From NCBI RefSeq assembly GCF_000299935.1, contig NZ_AMRL01000010.1, positions 1 to 64,000 of the forward strand: a stretch of DNA of 64,000 nucleotides. The letters are read 5' to 3'. Source of the stretch: Oceanibaculum indicum P24. Lineage in GTDB: Bacteria > Pseudomonadota > Alphaproteobacteria > Oceanibaculales > Oceanibaculaceae. Under the pieces are notes generated by a model. It had not been told where the DNA came from and did no database searches. It saw only the letters and a program-made list of their open reading frames with translations. Below, piece after piece: positions 35,134 to 44,412 of the stretch (positions within the stretch are counted from its first letter, which is position 1; each line of letters opens with the position of its first letter). Position numbers and translations under genes: made by a program.

Positions 35134-36782
35134 GGCGCCTCCATCTCGCTGCCCTGGCGCTGCCACTCGACCCTGCCGAGATCGAGCTTTACCACCCGAT
35201 CCGCCAGATGCCAGTAGCGCTCATCATGGGTGACCGCGATGACGGTCTTGCCCTGCGCCTTCAGCCGCTTCAGCACAGTATTGTAGAAATAGGCGCGGAA
35301 GTGAACGTCCTGCTCGGCCGACCATTCGTCGAACACATAGATCGGCCGGTCCTCCAGCAATGTCGCGATCAGCGCGAGGCGCTTGCGCTGGCCGGTGGAC
35401 AGATGCGTGGTCGAGAAGCGCCCGCCCTCATAGCGCACCTTCCCGGCCAGCCCCATCTCCTCGATCATCAGATTGACCTGCTCGGCCGGCACATTCTCCA
35501 ACCCGTACAGCCGGTCGAACAGGTGAAAATCGACGAAGATGGCCGCGAACAGCTCGCGGAAGCCGGCCACGTCGCGGCCGACCATCGGCGTCTCATCCAC
35601 GCGGATCGATCCGGCCTCCGGCGCGTACAGCCCGGTCATCAGGCGCAGCGTCGTCGATTTGCCGCTGCCATTGCCACCGACCAGGAACAGCGTCTCGCCA
35701 CGCTGCACGGTAAGGTCGAGCGGCCCCAGCGTGAAGGTGCCGGCCCCGGTCGCATCGCGGTGGGTGAAGGTCAGCGCCGAATAGCCGAGCGTCCGGAAAT
35801 CGCGATAGGCCGCCGCTGCCGTGCGCGCGTCGGACGGGCTCAGCATGTCGGCGGCGCCCAGCTGGCGCTCGATCTCCAGTACGCCCTGCAGGCTGACCTC
35901 GGCGCGCACGAACATCGGCGACTGGCTGACGATCTTGGCAAACGGCGCCACGCAGAACAGCAGCACCGGGATCAGCTGGAAGACGATGTCCCCGTGATTG
36001 CCGACGAAGTGCGGGAAGCCAAAACCGACAATGCCCAGCATGGCGAAGATGACCGCGCTGCTGAGCAGGATCATCGCGGTCCATTGTTCGCCGGAATCGA
36101 TCAGCGTCGCTTCCGTGGCGCGCGACAGCTTGCGGTAGGACTGGAACACCGACTCGTTCTTTCGGCTGTTCAGCCGCAGTTCCTTGCTGCCATTGATGAT
36201 GTCGCCGATGGCGTCGAGCAGGCGCGCCTGGAAGCGATGCAGCCGGCGCAGCGTATCGCCCATCCGCTCGTTGATCCGGTGATAGGCGATGACGCCGGCA
36301 AACACACAGATCAGGAAGACCAGGAAGGCCGCCGGCGACAGGTACAGCAGATAGGCCAGCGAGATGACCAGCAGGATCGCCTGCTGGAAGGAATCGACCA
36401 GCAACGGAAAGGTCACCGACAGGTAGTTGGTTTCCTGCGACACCAGCGTGTAGAGCTGGCCACGCCGCAGCTGGTCCACATCGCGCAGCTCGGCCCGGCG
36501 CAGCCGGTCCATGACGCCCAGCCGCAGCCGGTTCAGCAGCACCTCGATGATGTGGTTGGCGCGCAGCAGGGCGAATTTGTTGGCCTGGTAATAGGCCACG
36601 AAGGCCAGCACGAACACCAGCGCCGTGGTCAGGTCCGGCCGTTCGGCCACCGCCACATGCTGCGCCACCTCATTGACGATCACCACCAGCAGCGCATTGG
36701 CCAAGCCGGCGATCACGGTCAGCAGGCCCATGATCTGCAGCGGACGGCGGCCGGCCCGCAGGATGAAGTCGAGCAGCGCCAT
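35130..36782 (-). CDS. SyrD/PvdE-type ABC half-transporter, copy 1
   Basis: 550 residues: about six membrane helices in the first 300, then an ATPase with Walker A GGNGSGKST, signature LSTGQRKRLAL and Walker B VFDEWSAEQD. The DEW(A/S)A-QD Walker B context is typical of the cyclic-peptide/siderophore exporter family (SyrD, PvdE). It shares one base with the previous gene (TGATG) and four with the next (ATGA). It is probably one half of a heterodimeric exporter for the polyketide across the inner membrane. Confidence 0.93.
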   Translation of the reverse strand: MALLDFILRAGRRPLQIMGLLTVIAGLANALLVVIVNEVAQHVAVAERPDLTTALVFVLAFVAYYQANKFALLRANHIIEVLLNRLRLGVMDRLRRAELRDVDQLRRGQLYTLVSQETNYLSVTFPLLVDSFQQAILLVISLAYLLYLSPAAFLVFLICVFAGVIAYHRINERMGDTLRRLHRFQARLLDAIGDIINGSKELRLNSRKNESVFQSYRKLSRATEATLIDSGEQWTAMILLSSAVIFAMLGIVGFGFPHFVGNHGDIVFQLIPVLLFCVAPFAKIVSQSPMFVRAEVSLQGVLEIERQLGAADMLSPSDARTAAAAYRDFRTLGYSALTFTHRDATGAGTFTLGPLDLTVQRGETLFLVGGNGSGKSTTLRLMTGLYAPEAGSIRVDETPMVGRDVAGFRELFAAIFVDFHLFDRLYGLENVPAEQVNLMIEEMGLAGKVRYEGGRFSTTHLSTGQRKRLALIATLLEDRPIYVFDEWSAEQDVHFRAYFYNTVLKRLKAQGKTVIAVTHDERYWHLADRVVKLDLGRVEWQRQGSEMEAP

Positions 36783-38431
36783 CAGCTGTCCCCCATCCCA
36801 TCCCCGACCGGGCTCATCTTGCCGAGGTCGAGATGCAGGCGGCGGTCGCAGCGATGCCAGTAGCGGTCGTCATGCGTGACCGCCAGCACCGCCTTGCCGC
36901 GCCGCTTCAGGTCGGGCAGCAGCTCGCTGTAGAACACGTCGCGGAAATGCGCGTCCTGGTCGGCCGCCCATTCGTCGAACAGATAGATTTCGCGGTCTTC
37001 CAGCAGCGCGGCGATCAGCGCGAGGCGCTTGCGCTGGCCGGTCGAAAGCTCGGTGCTGGAGAAGCGGCCATTCTCGAACCGCACCTTGTCCGCCAGCTCC
37101 ATGCGCGCGATCAGCGCGGTCACCCGGTCGGGATCGACATCCTCCAGCCCGTGCAGCCGGTCGAACAGGTGGAAGTCCGGGAAGATGGCGGAGAACAGCT
37201 CGCGATATTCCTGCCGGCTTTCGTCTGTCACCGGCACCCCATCGACCAGGATGCGGCCGTCATCCGGCGCATAGAGGCCGCATACCAGCTTCATCGCCGT
37301 CGATTTGCCGCTGCCATTGCCGCCGGTCAGGAACACGATCTCGCCATGGCGCAGCGCGAAATCCCATGGGCCGGAGGTAAAGCTTGGCGTGCCGTCCGGG
37401 CCGCGATAGGTGAAGCGCACCGCCTCGAAGCTGATGGTCCTGAAACCCCGGAAGCGGGACTCCTCAGGCGCCGTCACCGCATGGCCGGCGCCGCCCAGCC
37501 GGTTGTCCAGCCGCCGCTCCAGCCGGAACACATGGCCAAGCCCGACATCCGCCTTGGAGAAGATCGGTGCCGCCGCGGTCAGCCCGGTCACCGGCCCGAC
37601 GCAGAAGATCGACACCGCCACGATCTTGTAGACCGTGTCCGAATAGCCCTCGAAGAACATCGGCAGGATGAAGACGACCAGCCCGACCAGCGCATAGAGG
37701 AAGGCGTTGGCGAACTGCAGCAGCACGACCCATTTGCCGCCGACGCCGATCACCGTCGTCTCCAGCCGGTCCAGCACGCCGGCGAAATGCCGGAACAGCG
37801 AATCGTTCTTGTCGGCGTTCAGGCGGATTTCCTGGAAGCCCTCGGTGAAGTGCGACACCGATTCCAGCATCGCCGCCTCACAGACATAGACCTCCTCCAT
37901 CGCCTCGGCCAGCACCTTGCGGCGCAGCCAGAAGATGTACAGGCCGATGATGGTGAAGGCCGTCATCACCAGGAAGGAGACCAGCGACAGGGTGGCGATG
38001 TAGAGCAGGCAGAAGATCAGCAGGAAGACGCCCTGCGCGGCATTCACCAGCAGCGGGAAGCTCTGCGAGAGATGGTTGATCTCCTGCGCCACTGTCGCAT
38101 ACAGGTCGCCATGGCCCAGATTCTCGATGGCGCGCAGATCGGCCCGGCGGATTTTGCCGACGACGCGCAGCCGGAGTGCGCTCAGCCGGTGCTGGACGAA
38201 CTGGTTGGCCTGGCGCAGCGAGGCTCGGTCGGCGACGTAATAGAAGGCGAAGACGCAGAGATAGAGCAGCAGCATCTGCAGGCCGACCGGCACCTGCTGT
38301 TCCGCCTGCTCCGCGACGTGATTGATCAGCGCGATCAGCACGACGTTCGACAGGCCGGACAGGCAGGTAACGAGCAGCAACCCCCGATAGGCCTGGGGCG
38401 ATCCGCTTTGAAGCAGGCGCAGAATATACAT
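36782..38431 (-). CDS. SyrD/PvdE-type ABC half-transporter, copy 2; first gene of PKS operon
   Basis: 549 residues from the ATG at 38431; an in-frame TTG at 38461 would add ten residues. I chose the ATG because the length then equals that of its neighbour and the protein opens directly into the first membrane helix. Walker A GGNGSGKSTAM, signature LSTGQRKRLALI, Walker B LFDEWAADQD. It is clearly homologous to the next gene, so the pair most likely arose by duplication and works as a heterodimer. As the first gene of the minus-strand operon, export is made before the synthase. Confidence 0.93.
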   Translation of the reverse strand: MYILRLLQSGSPQAYRGLLLVTCLSGLSNVVLIALINHVAEQAEQQVPVGLQMLLLYLCVFAFYYVADRASLRQANQFVQHRLSALRLRVVGKIRRADLRAIENLGHGDLYATVAQEINHLSQSFPLLVNAAQGVFLLIFCLLYIATLSLVSFLVMTAFTIIGLYIFWLRRKVLAEAMEEVYVCEAAMLESVSHFTEGFQEIRLNADKNDSLFRHFAGVLDRLETTVIGVGGKWVVLLQFANAFLYALVGLVVFILPMFFEGYSDTVYKIVAVSIFCVGPVTGLTAAAPIFSKADVGLGHVFRLERRLDNRLGGAGHAVTAPEESRFRGFRTISFEAVRFTYRGPDGTPSFTSGPWDFALRHGEIVFLTGGNGSGKSTAMKLVCGLYAPDDGRILVDGVPVTDESRQEYRELFSAIFPDFHLFDRLHGLEDVDPDRVTALIARMELADKVRFENGRFSSTELSTGQRKRLALIAALLEDREIYLFDEWAADQDAHFRDVFYSELLPDLKRRGKAVLAVTHDDRYWHRCDRRLHLDLGKMSPVGDGMGDS

Positions 38432-38705
38432 GCGTGCGGGCCGACCCCAATTCCCTGACAATCACGGTTCTTGCCGGAACGCAGCGTGCCACGCCCCGGT
38501 GCCGAGTACACGAGTATTAACCCATTGGCAAAAATGCGCAAAAAATACATTTGTGATAAATAGATAAAAAGCCGCTTGACGATGCCGCGCGGGCTGTCCG
38601 GGCCCTTGCCGGCGCAGACAGGCCGGACGAACCGCTGTAGAATTGATCCTGCTGCCCCGGAGTGCCGACTTCCCTCAACCGACTTTCCCGGAAGCTTTTG
38701 AGAAC
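38432..38705. promoter_or_regulatory. Divergent promoter region between the two cluster operons
   Basis: 274 bases between the ABC transporter start and the free ACP start. The middle (38508-38572) is strikingly AT-rich compared with the rest of the cluster and must hold the signals for both operons. I see no clear operator palindrome in it. Confidence 0.6.
38514..38541 (-). promoter_or_regulatory. Candidate promoter of the PKS operon
   Basis: On the minus strand, TTGCGC (38541-38536) and TAATAC (38519-38514) are spaced by 16 bases in the AT-rich core. Transcription would start near 38506, giving a leader of about 75 bases before the ATG at 38431. The match to the sigma-70 consensus is modest. 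Confidence 0.3.
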
Positions 38706-38960
38706 ATGGAAAAAATTCGCGCCTTCATCGAGGAACAATTCCTCATCGAATATGACGAGAGCTTCCCCGAGGACACCAACCTGTTCAAGGAAGGGGTCAT
38801 GGATTCCTTCGGCTATGTGCAGCTCTGCCGCTTCCTGGAGCAGGAGTACGGCTTCCGTTTCACCGAGGCGGAGATGACCGGCAATGTGCTGGTCAGCCTG
38901 ACTCAGATCCGCGACTTCGTGGCGCGCAAGACCGCCCCTACCGCCAGCTCCGGTAACTGA
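38706..38960 (+). CDS. Free-standing acyl carrier protein (starter unit carrier)
   Basis: 84 residues, ACP fold with phosphopantetheine Ser in VMDSFGYVQL. The ATG at 38706 (MEKIRAFIEEQF) gives a normal ACP; a longer in-frame start at 38643 adds only linker-like sequence. Two bases separate its stop from the AsnB start. In glutarimide pathways a free ACP carries malonate while an AsnB-like enzyme amidates it, and the malonamyl group then primes the first KS. That role fits KS1 of PKS-A, which has no loading domain. Confidence 0.93.
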   Translation: MEKIRAFIEEQFLIEYDESFPEDTNLFKEGVMDSFGYVQLCRFLEQEYGFRFTEAEMTGNVLVSLTQIRDFVARKTAPTASSGN

Positions 38961-38962
38961 CC

Positions 38963-40933
38963 ATGTGCGGCATCGCCGGATTTCTGGGGGCGGCGCATGA
39001 GCCGGCGGCATGGCCGGAGACGATCCGCACCATGCTGACCGCCATCGGCCATCGCGGACCGGATGCCATGGGCCATATGCTGGACGACCGCGCGGCGCTG
39101 GGCACCGCACGATTGTCAATCATTGACATAGCCTCTGGCATCCAGCCGATGGGCGACCCCAGCGGGCGCTACTGGCTGGCCTATAATGGCGAGGTCTATA
39201 ATTACCTGGAGCTGCGCGCCGAACTGGAAGCCGCCGGGTGCGTGTTCGAGACCCGCTCCGATACCGAAGTGGTGCTGCAGGCCTGGCTGCATTGGGGCGC
39301 AGCCTGTCTGCCCCGCTTCAATGGCGGCTTCGCCTTCGCGCTTTATGACCGTGCCAGCGGCCGGCTGGTGCTGGCGCGCGACCGCTATGGCAAGCGGCCC
39401 TTGTTCTATCTGCGACGCGGCGGGGAATTCTATTTCGCCTCGGAGATGAAATCCTTCTTCGCCGTGCCCGGCTTTACCTTCGAGCAGGATGCCGAACAAC
39501 TGGCCTCGATCCTCGCCTGCTGGACGCCGCTGCCCGACCAGACCGGCTTCAGGGGCATCGACAGCCTGCCGATGGGCGAGTGGATGAGCGTCGAGAACGA
39601 CACCGTCAACCGCCATCGCTATGAGGCGCTGTCCTTCGATACGGCGGAGAGCGTAGCCAGCGAAGCCGAGGCGCTGGAGCTGATCCGCGAGCGGCTGCGA
39701 GCCAGCGTCGCCCTGCGGCTGCGCAGCGATGTGGAGGTCGGCGTCTATCTGAGCGGCGGCGTCGATTCCGCGATCACCGCCCTGCTGGCGCAGCGCGAGA
39801 GCCGGCATGCGCTCTCCACCTTCTCGGTCGCCTTCGAGGATGCCGCCTTCGACGAATCCCCACAGCAGCGCGAGATGGCGGACTTCCTGGGCAGCCGCCA
39901 TCAGGCGCTGACCATCAGCCATGGCGATATCGCCAGCGCCTTGCCGGATGCCGTGTTCCATGCCGAGGTGCCGGCCTTCCGCTGCGCCTTCGTGCCGATG
40001 TACCTGCTGTCGCGCCTGACCCGCGATGCCGGCATCAAGGTGATCCTCAGCGGCGAGGGGGCGGACGAGGCCTTCCTCGGCTACGATCTGTTCAAGGAGG
40101 TGCTGCTGCGCCGCGCCTGGAACCATCTTGGCGAGGATGTGCGGCGCGACCGGCTGGGCAGGCTCTACCCGCACCTCGCCCATTACGGCCCGCAGGAGAT
40201 CGCAGCCCTCACCGGTCTCTACCAGCAATTCGCCGAGGAGCGGATGCCCGGCCTGTTCTCGCACGAGATGCGCTTCCAGAATGGCCGCTTCGCCGCGCGT
40301 CTGCTGCGCGATGCCGGCGACCCGTTCGCCGCGATTTCCCGGCTGGTCGCCGGGGCGCCGGGCTATGGCGCGATGAGCGATATCCACAAGGCGCAATGGC
40401 TGGAATACCGGACGCTGCTGGCGGGGTATCTGCTGTCCACCCAGGGCGAGCGGATGAGCCTGGCGCATGGCGTGGAGAATCGCTGCCCGTTCCTCGACCC
40501 GGCGGTGGTCGCGGCGGCCAGCGCCACCAACCTGCGCTTCGATGACGGGGTCGAGGAAAAGCGCCTGCTGCGCCTCGCCTTCGCCGACGAACTGCCCGCT
40601 TCCATCGTGACCAAGCGCAAATTCCCCTATCGCGCGCCGGACAGTGCGGCCTTCGCCAGCGCCCGGCCGGACTATCTGGAGGCGCTGCTGTCGGAATCCG
40701 AACTAACGAAGCTGCCCTTCCTGGATGCGAAATTCGCAAAACGCCTGACCGACAAGGTGCTGAACCGCCCGGCCGGGGAGATCGGCACCAAGGAGGACCA
40801 GTGCTTCGTCTTCCTGCTGTCCATCGCCCTGCTGGACCGCTACTTCGTCCGCCGCGAAGGTGCGGGCCTGACCCGCGTGGTGCCGCCGCAATCGCGCGCC
40901 ATCGATCTGCGCGGCAAGCCGCTGGCGGCCTGA
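38963..40933 (+). CDS. AsnB-like glutamine amidotransferase (malonyl-ACP amidation)
   Basis: 656 residues. Cys2 is the glutaminase nucleophile (MCGIAGF); YNGEVYNYLELR is the glutamine-binding part; SGGVDSA near residue 264 is the ATP-pyrophosphatase loop of the synthetase domain. It uses glutamine and ATP to convert a carboxylate to an amide. Beside a free ACP and opposite a KS-B-ACP PKS, the likely substrate is malonyl-ACP, giving malonamyl-ACP, the nitrogen source of the glutarimide ring. A plain asparagine synthetase is the alternative, less likely in this setting. It ends 18 bases from the convergent ECH gene. Confidence 0.92.
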   Translation: MCGIAGFLGAAHEPAAWPETIRTMLTAIGHRGPDAMGHMLDDRAALGTARLSIIDIASGIQPMGDPSGRYWLAYNGEVYNYLELRAELEAAGCVFETRSDTEVVLQAWLHWGAACLPRFNGGFAFALYDRASGRLVLARDRYGKRPLFYLRRGGEFYFASEMKSFFAVPGFTFEQDAEQLASILACWTPLPDQTGFRGIDSLPMGEWMSVENDTVNRHRYEALSFDTAESVASEAEALELIRERLRASVALRLRSDVEVGVYLSGGVDSAITALLAQRESRHALSTFSVAFEDAAFDESPQQREMADFLGSRHQALTISHGDIASALPDAVFHAEVPAFRCAFVPMYLLSRLTRDAGIKVILSGEGADEAFLGYDLFKEVLLRRAWNHLGEDVRRDRLGRLYPHLAHYGPQEIAALTGLYQQFAEERMPGLFSHEMRFQNGRFAARLLRDAGDPFAAISRLVAGAPGYGAMSDIHKAQWLEYRTLLAGYLLSTQGERMSLAHGVENRCPFLDPAVVAAASATNLRFDDGVEEKRLLRLAFADELPASIVTKRKFPYRAPDSAAFASARPDYLEALLSESELTKLPFLDAKFAKRLTDKVLNRPAGEIGTKEDQCFVFLLSIALLDRYFVRREGAGLTRVVPPQSRAIDLRGKPLAA

Positions 40934-40951
40934 GGCTTTACGCTTCCCCCT

Positions 40952-41701
40952 TTATGCTTCCCAGGGGAACTTCATCTCCGTCACATAGCGGCGGATGTTC
41001 CGCTGCACCTCGGCATCGGCGAACATCTCGCGGTTCGCGGCCAGCGCCGCATCGCGGCCGCGCGCCAGACTGTCGTCGGTCGCCGCGCGGTGCGCCTTGT
41101 AGCGCGCGATGGCGGGCCGGCCCAGATGGCGTAGCCGCTGCAGATGCCGGCGCAGCAGCGCCTCCGCCTCGTCGCCCAGCGCATCGACCAGCCCCCAGCC
41201 GGCGGCCTCCTCGGCGGGCAGCGGGCGCGTCATCAGCGTCATGTAATGGGCCTTCTGCGCGCCGATGCGCCGCGCGAGGAAGGGCAGCACACAGGCCGGG
41301 AACAGGCCGAACAGCATCTCCGACAGGCCGAAGCTGGCGCTGCGGTCGGCCAGCACGATGTCGCAGGCGGCGGCCAGCCCGACTCCGCCGGCATTGGCCC
41401 GCCCGCGCACCAGCGCCACGCTGACGAACGGGCCTTCCGCCAGCCGCCGCCAGAGATCGTAGAGCGCCGCCGGGTCGAGCGTCTCGCCCGAGGCCGTCGC
41501 CTCGAAATCCCCGCCGGCACAGAAGCTGTCGCCCGCCCCTTCGAGGACCACAATCGTCGCCCCCTCTGCCTCGCAGCGCGCCAGCTCGGCGCCGAGGTCC
41601 GCCACCATCTGGGCGTTGATCGCGTTGCCGGCCTCCGGCCGGTCGAGCCGCAACCGGGCGATGCCCTTGTCGATCTCCAGCCGGATTGTCTCGCAGTTCA
41701 T
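40952..41701 (-). CDS. Enoyl-CoA hydratase-like ECH1 of the beta-branching cassette
   Basis: 249 residues, crotonase family, PksH-like. DSFCAGGDFE forms the oxyanion-hole segment and RANAGGVGLAAACDIVLAD follows. Its expected step is dehydration of the HMG-type intermediate on the acceptor ACP, before decarboxylation by the ECH domain inside PKS-A. The ATG at 41701 overlaps the KS stop as ATGA. Last gene of its operon. Confidence 0.93.
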   Translation of the reverse strand: MNCETIRLEIDKGIARLRLDRPEAGNAINAQMVADLGAELARCEAEGATIVVLEGAGDSFCAGGDFEATASGETLDPAALYDLWRRLAEGPFVSVALVRGRANAGGVGLAAACDIVLADRSASFGLSEMLFGLFPACVLPFLARRIGAQKAHYMTLMTRPLPAEEAAGWGLVDALGDEAEALLRRHLQRLRHLGRPAIARYKAHRAATDDSLARGRDAALAANREMFADAEVQRNIRRYVTEMKFPWEA

Positions 41702-42900
41702 GCCCCCTCCCTTATCACCAGCGCCGTATCCACCCCGCCGAAGCCGAAGGAGAGTTTCAGCGCCGTGCGGATGGTGCGCTCCTCCGGCGCGCCGCGCACG
41801 AAGCCCATCGCCGGGTCCTGCGGGTTGTCGAGATGGCGGGTCGGATGCAGCCGCCCGTCGCGCATCTGGATCAGCGTGGCCGCCAGCTCCACCGCGCCTG
41901 CCGAGGCCAGCCCATGGCCGATCAGCGACTTGGTGGCGTTGATGCGGGCATGGTCCAGTCCCGCCGCACGGAGCGCCGCCAGCTCGGTCGCGTCGCCCAG
42001 CGGCGTGCCGGTGGCGTGGGCGTTCACATACTCGATATCCTCGGGCGGCAGTCCGGCCATCGCCAGCGAAGCGCGGATTGCCGCCAGTTCGCCCTCCATT
42101 GAGGGTTCCGGCCCGCGATTGCCGCTGGCCAGATGCGCCCAACCGGCCAGCGTACCGTAAGGCACCTCAGTGGCAATATCCGCCCGGCACAGCACCAGCG
42201 CCGCTGTTGATTCGCCATAGACGAAACCGGCATGGTCGCGGTCGAAGGGCCGGCAGACTTCCGCCAGCGCACCCAGCGCCTGGAAACCCTGCAGATCGAG
42301 GCAGGAGACATCCTGCAGCGCCCCCAGCGCGATGCAGGCATCGACCCGCCCGCTGCGCACCGCCTCCGCCGCCTGGATCACCGCGACCGCGCCGCTGGCC
42401 GACGCCCCGCCGACGCTCATGGTGAAGCCCCGGATCGGAAACGCCGAGGCGCACAGCCCGGCGATATCGGTATCGAGGAACATATGGCCGTGGCGCGGCG
42501 GCCAATAGGCCATGCGGCCGGCATAGTCGCGCTGCGCCAGCATCTGCTCGCGCGCCATTAGGTTGCTGCCGCCGACCACCAGCCCGATGCGCGCCGGGTC
42601 GAGCGCCTCCAGCCCGGCCTCGCGCCAGGCCTCGTCCAGCACGGCGATGGCGGCGCGGCCCGGCAGGCCCGCCGTACGCGCGATGCGGGCCGGCAGCAGC
42701 TCCGGCGGGTCGGGCAGTTCGAGACCGATGAAGGAAGAGGTGCCGTCCGGCAGCTGCCGCCCGTCGCGGCGCAGCGGACTGATGGCGGGCGCCTCCCCGA
42801 ACAGCACGTCGCGCAGGGCTTGCTTGCCATAGCTCCGGCCGGCGGCAACGCCGATACCGGCAATGACGATGGAAGCTGGATTACCCTGCGCGCTTGGCAT
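41698..42900 (-). CDS. Decarboxylase ketosynthase (Cys to Ser) of the beta-branching cassette
   Basis: 400 residues, KAS II fold. The nucleophile position near residue 166 is Ser (GGASASGAVAV), while the two His motifs remain (NAHATGTPLGD and LIGHGLASAG). This replacement is the hallmark of cassette KSs that only decarboxylate malonyl-ACP to acetyl-ACP, the donor for HCS. It follows the donor ACP directly; the ACP stop lies inside the start of this gene (20-base overlap). Confidence 0.94.
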   Translation of the reverse strand: MPSAQGNPASIVIAGIGVAAGRSYGKQALRDVLFGEAPAISPLRRDGRQLPDGTSSFIGLELPDPPELLPARIARTAGLPGRAAIAVLDEAWREAGLEALDPARIGLVVGGSNLMAREQMLAQRDYAGRMAYWPPRHGHMFLDTDIAGLCASAFPIRGFTMSVGGASASGAVAVIQAAEAVRSGRVDACIALGALQDVSCLDLQGFQALGALAEVCRPFDRDHAGFVYGESTAALVLCRADIATEVPYGTLAGWAHLASGNRGPEPSMEGELAAIRASLAMAGLPPEDIEYVNAHATGTPLGDATELAALRAAGLDHARINATKSLIGHGLASAGAVELAATLIQMRDGRLHPTRHLDNPQDPAMGFVRGAPEERTIRTALKLSFGFGGVDTALVIREGA

Positions 42901-43126
42901 GCAGCAGATCGGCCAGCTCGCCGATATTGCGCGGCCCGTGCAACTGCACCATCGGGATATCGAGGCCGAGTTCCTCTAGCGTCGCCAGCACGATCTCGCT
43001 GCGCTCGATAGAATCGAGGCCGAGATCGGCCATCGCATCGGCACGGCCAATGGGATGGTCCGCGAGATCCGGCACCACAATGCGGATCTGCGAAATGATG
43101 ATGCTGAGGATGGCGTCGCTGTCCAA
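42881..43126 (-). CDS. Donor acyl carrier protein of the beta-branching cassette
   Basis: 81 residues, ACP with LGLDSIERSEIV. It starts with TTG at 43126; GGAAGG lies upstream as a possible ribosome site. It carries the malonyl, then acetyl, group that HCS adds to the beta-ketone on the PKS-A ACP. The gene lies 17 bases after HCS and overlaps the KS start. Confidence 0.92.
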   Translation of the reverse strand: MDSDAILSIIISQIRIVVPDLADHPIGRADAMADLGLDSIERSEIVLATLEELGLDIPMVQLHGPRNIGELADLLHAKRAG

Positions 43127-43143
43127 ATCCCGGCCCTTCCGTC

Positions 43144-44412
43144 CTAGATCCAGTCGTAGAGCCGGTGATACCCTTCGATGGCGCGCAGGACAAGCCGCTG
43201 GCCATTAGAACCGCCGCCCTCATACACTTGCCAGGCACCCGGCACGATGCCGCGGTCCGGCAGCGCGTCGCGCAGGCCGAAGCGCAGCGTGCTGTTGCCG
43301 CGCAACAGCCGCTCATACTCCTCGATGGACAGGCGGTAGCGGGCATCCATCGCCGCATCGATGCCCATCGCGCGCAGCCGGCGCTGCCCGTCGGATGTGG
43401 CCACGCCGCTGTAGAATTCCGAGCAGCAGCCGGAGCCGTAGGAGAAGAAGCCGATGCGCTGCGGGCTGGCGAAATCGCCGGTCGCCAGCGTGCCGGCCAG
43501 CCCGAGGAATACCGACGCCCCCGCCGTGTTGCCGACGCGCTGGCCATAGGCCAGGCTGCCCGCCATGCGGCGCTGGAAATCCGCCTCGATCTCCGGCGGC
43601 GGGGTCTTGTAGAGCTTGCGCATCAGGTGCCGGTGCGCGCCCTTCACCATGCCGCCGAACGGGGTGTGGAAGCACAGATAGCCGAAGGTCTCGCGGAAAT
43701 CCGCCCCCTCGACCCGGCGGGCATAATCCTTGTAGGCCTTCTCGCAGCAATCGAGATAGGCCATCAGTGAGAGGTCGGCGTCGCCGGCCTCGGTGTCCGG
43801 GCCGGGGCGGCAGGTATCCATCACCTCGAAGCCGTGATTGCCATAGGCGCCGGGATCGATGGCCAGCAGATGCGGCGTGTCGCTGACCAGCAGCGCCACC
43901 GCGCCGGAGCCGGAGCTGGGCTCGGAATAGGCCCATTCCTGGATCGCCGATTCGTCGGCCAGCGCAAAGCGCGAGATGTCGGTCGCCACCACCAGCGCCT
44001 TGGCGCCGGGCGAGGTCTGCGACAGCACGAAATTCACCGCCATCTGCAAGCCCGCCGTGCCGGAGTAGCAGGCCTGCTTGATCTCGAACAGGCGGCAATT
44101 GCCCGGCAGCCCCAGATAGTGGTGGATATAGGTGCTCATCGACTTGCCGAAATCGATGCCGGATTCGGTGCAGGCCACCACCATCTCGATGCGGTTGCGC
44201 TCCGCCGGGTCCAGCCGGTCGAGCAGCGGTTTCGCCGCATTCACCGCATAGCTGACAGGGTCCTCATAGGGCAGCGCTACCGTCTTCTCGCGCATCAGCA
44301 GATTTTCGAAGCGCGGCATGTCCAGCCCGCGATGCACGCAAAGTTCGCGCACATCCAGGCTGGCAGCACCGGCATAGACGTTCAGCGCCTCGATTCCGAC
44401 AGCTCCGCTCAC
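43144..44412 (-). CDS. HMG-CoA synthase-like HCS for polyketide beta-branching
   Basis: 422 residues from a GTG at 44412 that overlaps the P450 stop (GTGA); this gives the usual family length. Catalytic Cys near residue 115 in IKQACYSGTAGL, the acidic residue in ACTESGID and the His in CFHTPFGGMVKGAHR. It condenses acetyl-ACP with a beta-ketothioester on the acceptor ACP, which here should be the Trp-flagged ACP of module 5. Confidence 0.95.
   Translation of the reverse strand: MSGAVGIEALNVYAGAASLDVRELCVHRGLDMPRFENLLMREKTVALPYEDPVSYAVNAAKPLLDRLDPAERNRIEMVVACTESGIDFGKSMSTYIHHYLGLPGNCRLFEIKQACYSGTAGLQMAVNFVLSQTSPGAKALVVATDISRFALADESAIQEWAYSEPSSGSGAVALLVSDTPHLLAIDPGAYGNHGFEVMDTCRPGPDTEAGDADLSLMAYLDCCEKAYKDYARRVEGADFRETFGYLCFHTPFGGMVKGAHRHLMRKLYKTPPPEIEADFQRRMAGSLAYGQRVGNTAGASVFLGLAGTLATGDFASPQRIGFFSYGSGCCSEFYSGVATSDGQRRLRAMGIDAAMDARYRLSIEEYERLLRGNSTLRFGLRDALPDRGIVPGAWQVYEGGGSNGQRLVLRAIEGYHRLYDWI

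Noticed and set aside
38576-38581. TTGACG as -35 of the starter operon
   Set aside because: No AT-rich -10 lies 16 to 18 bases downstream; the sequence there is GC-only.
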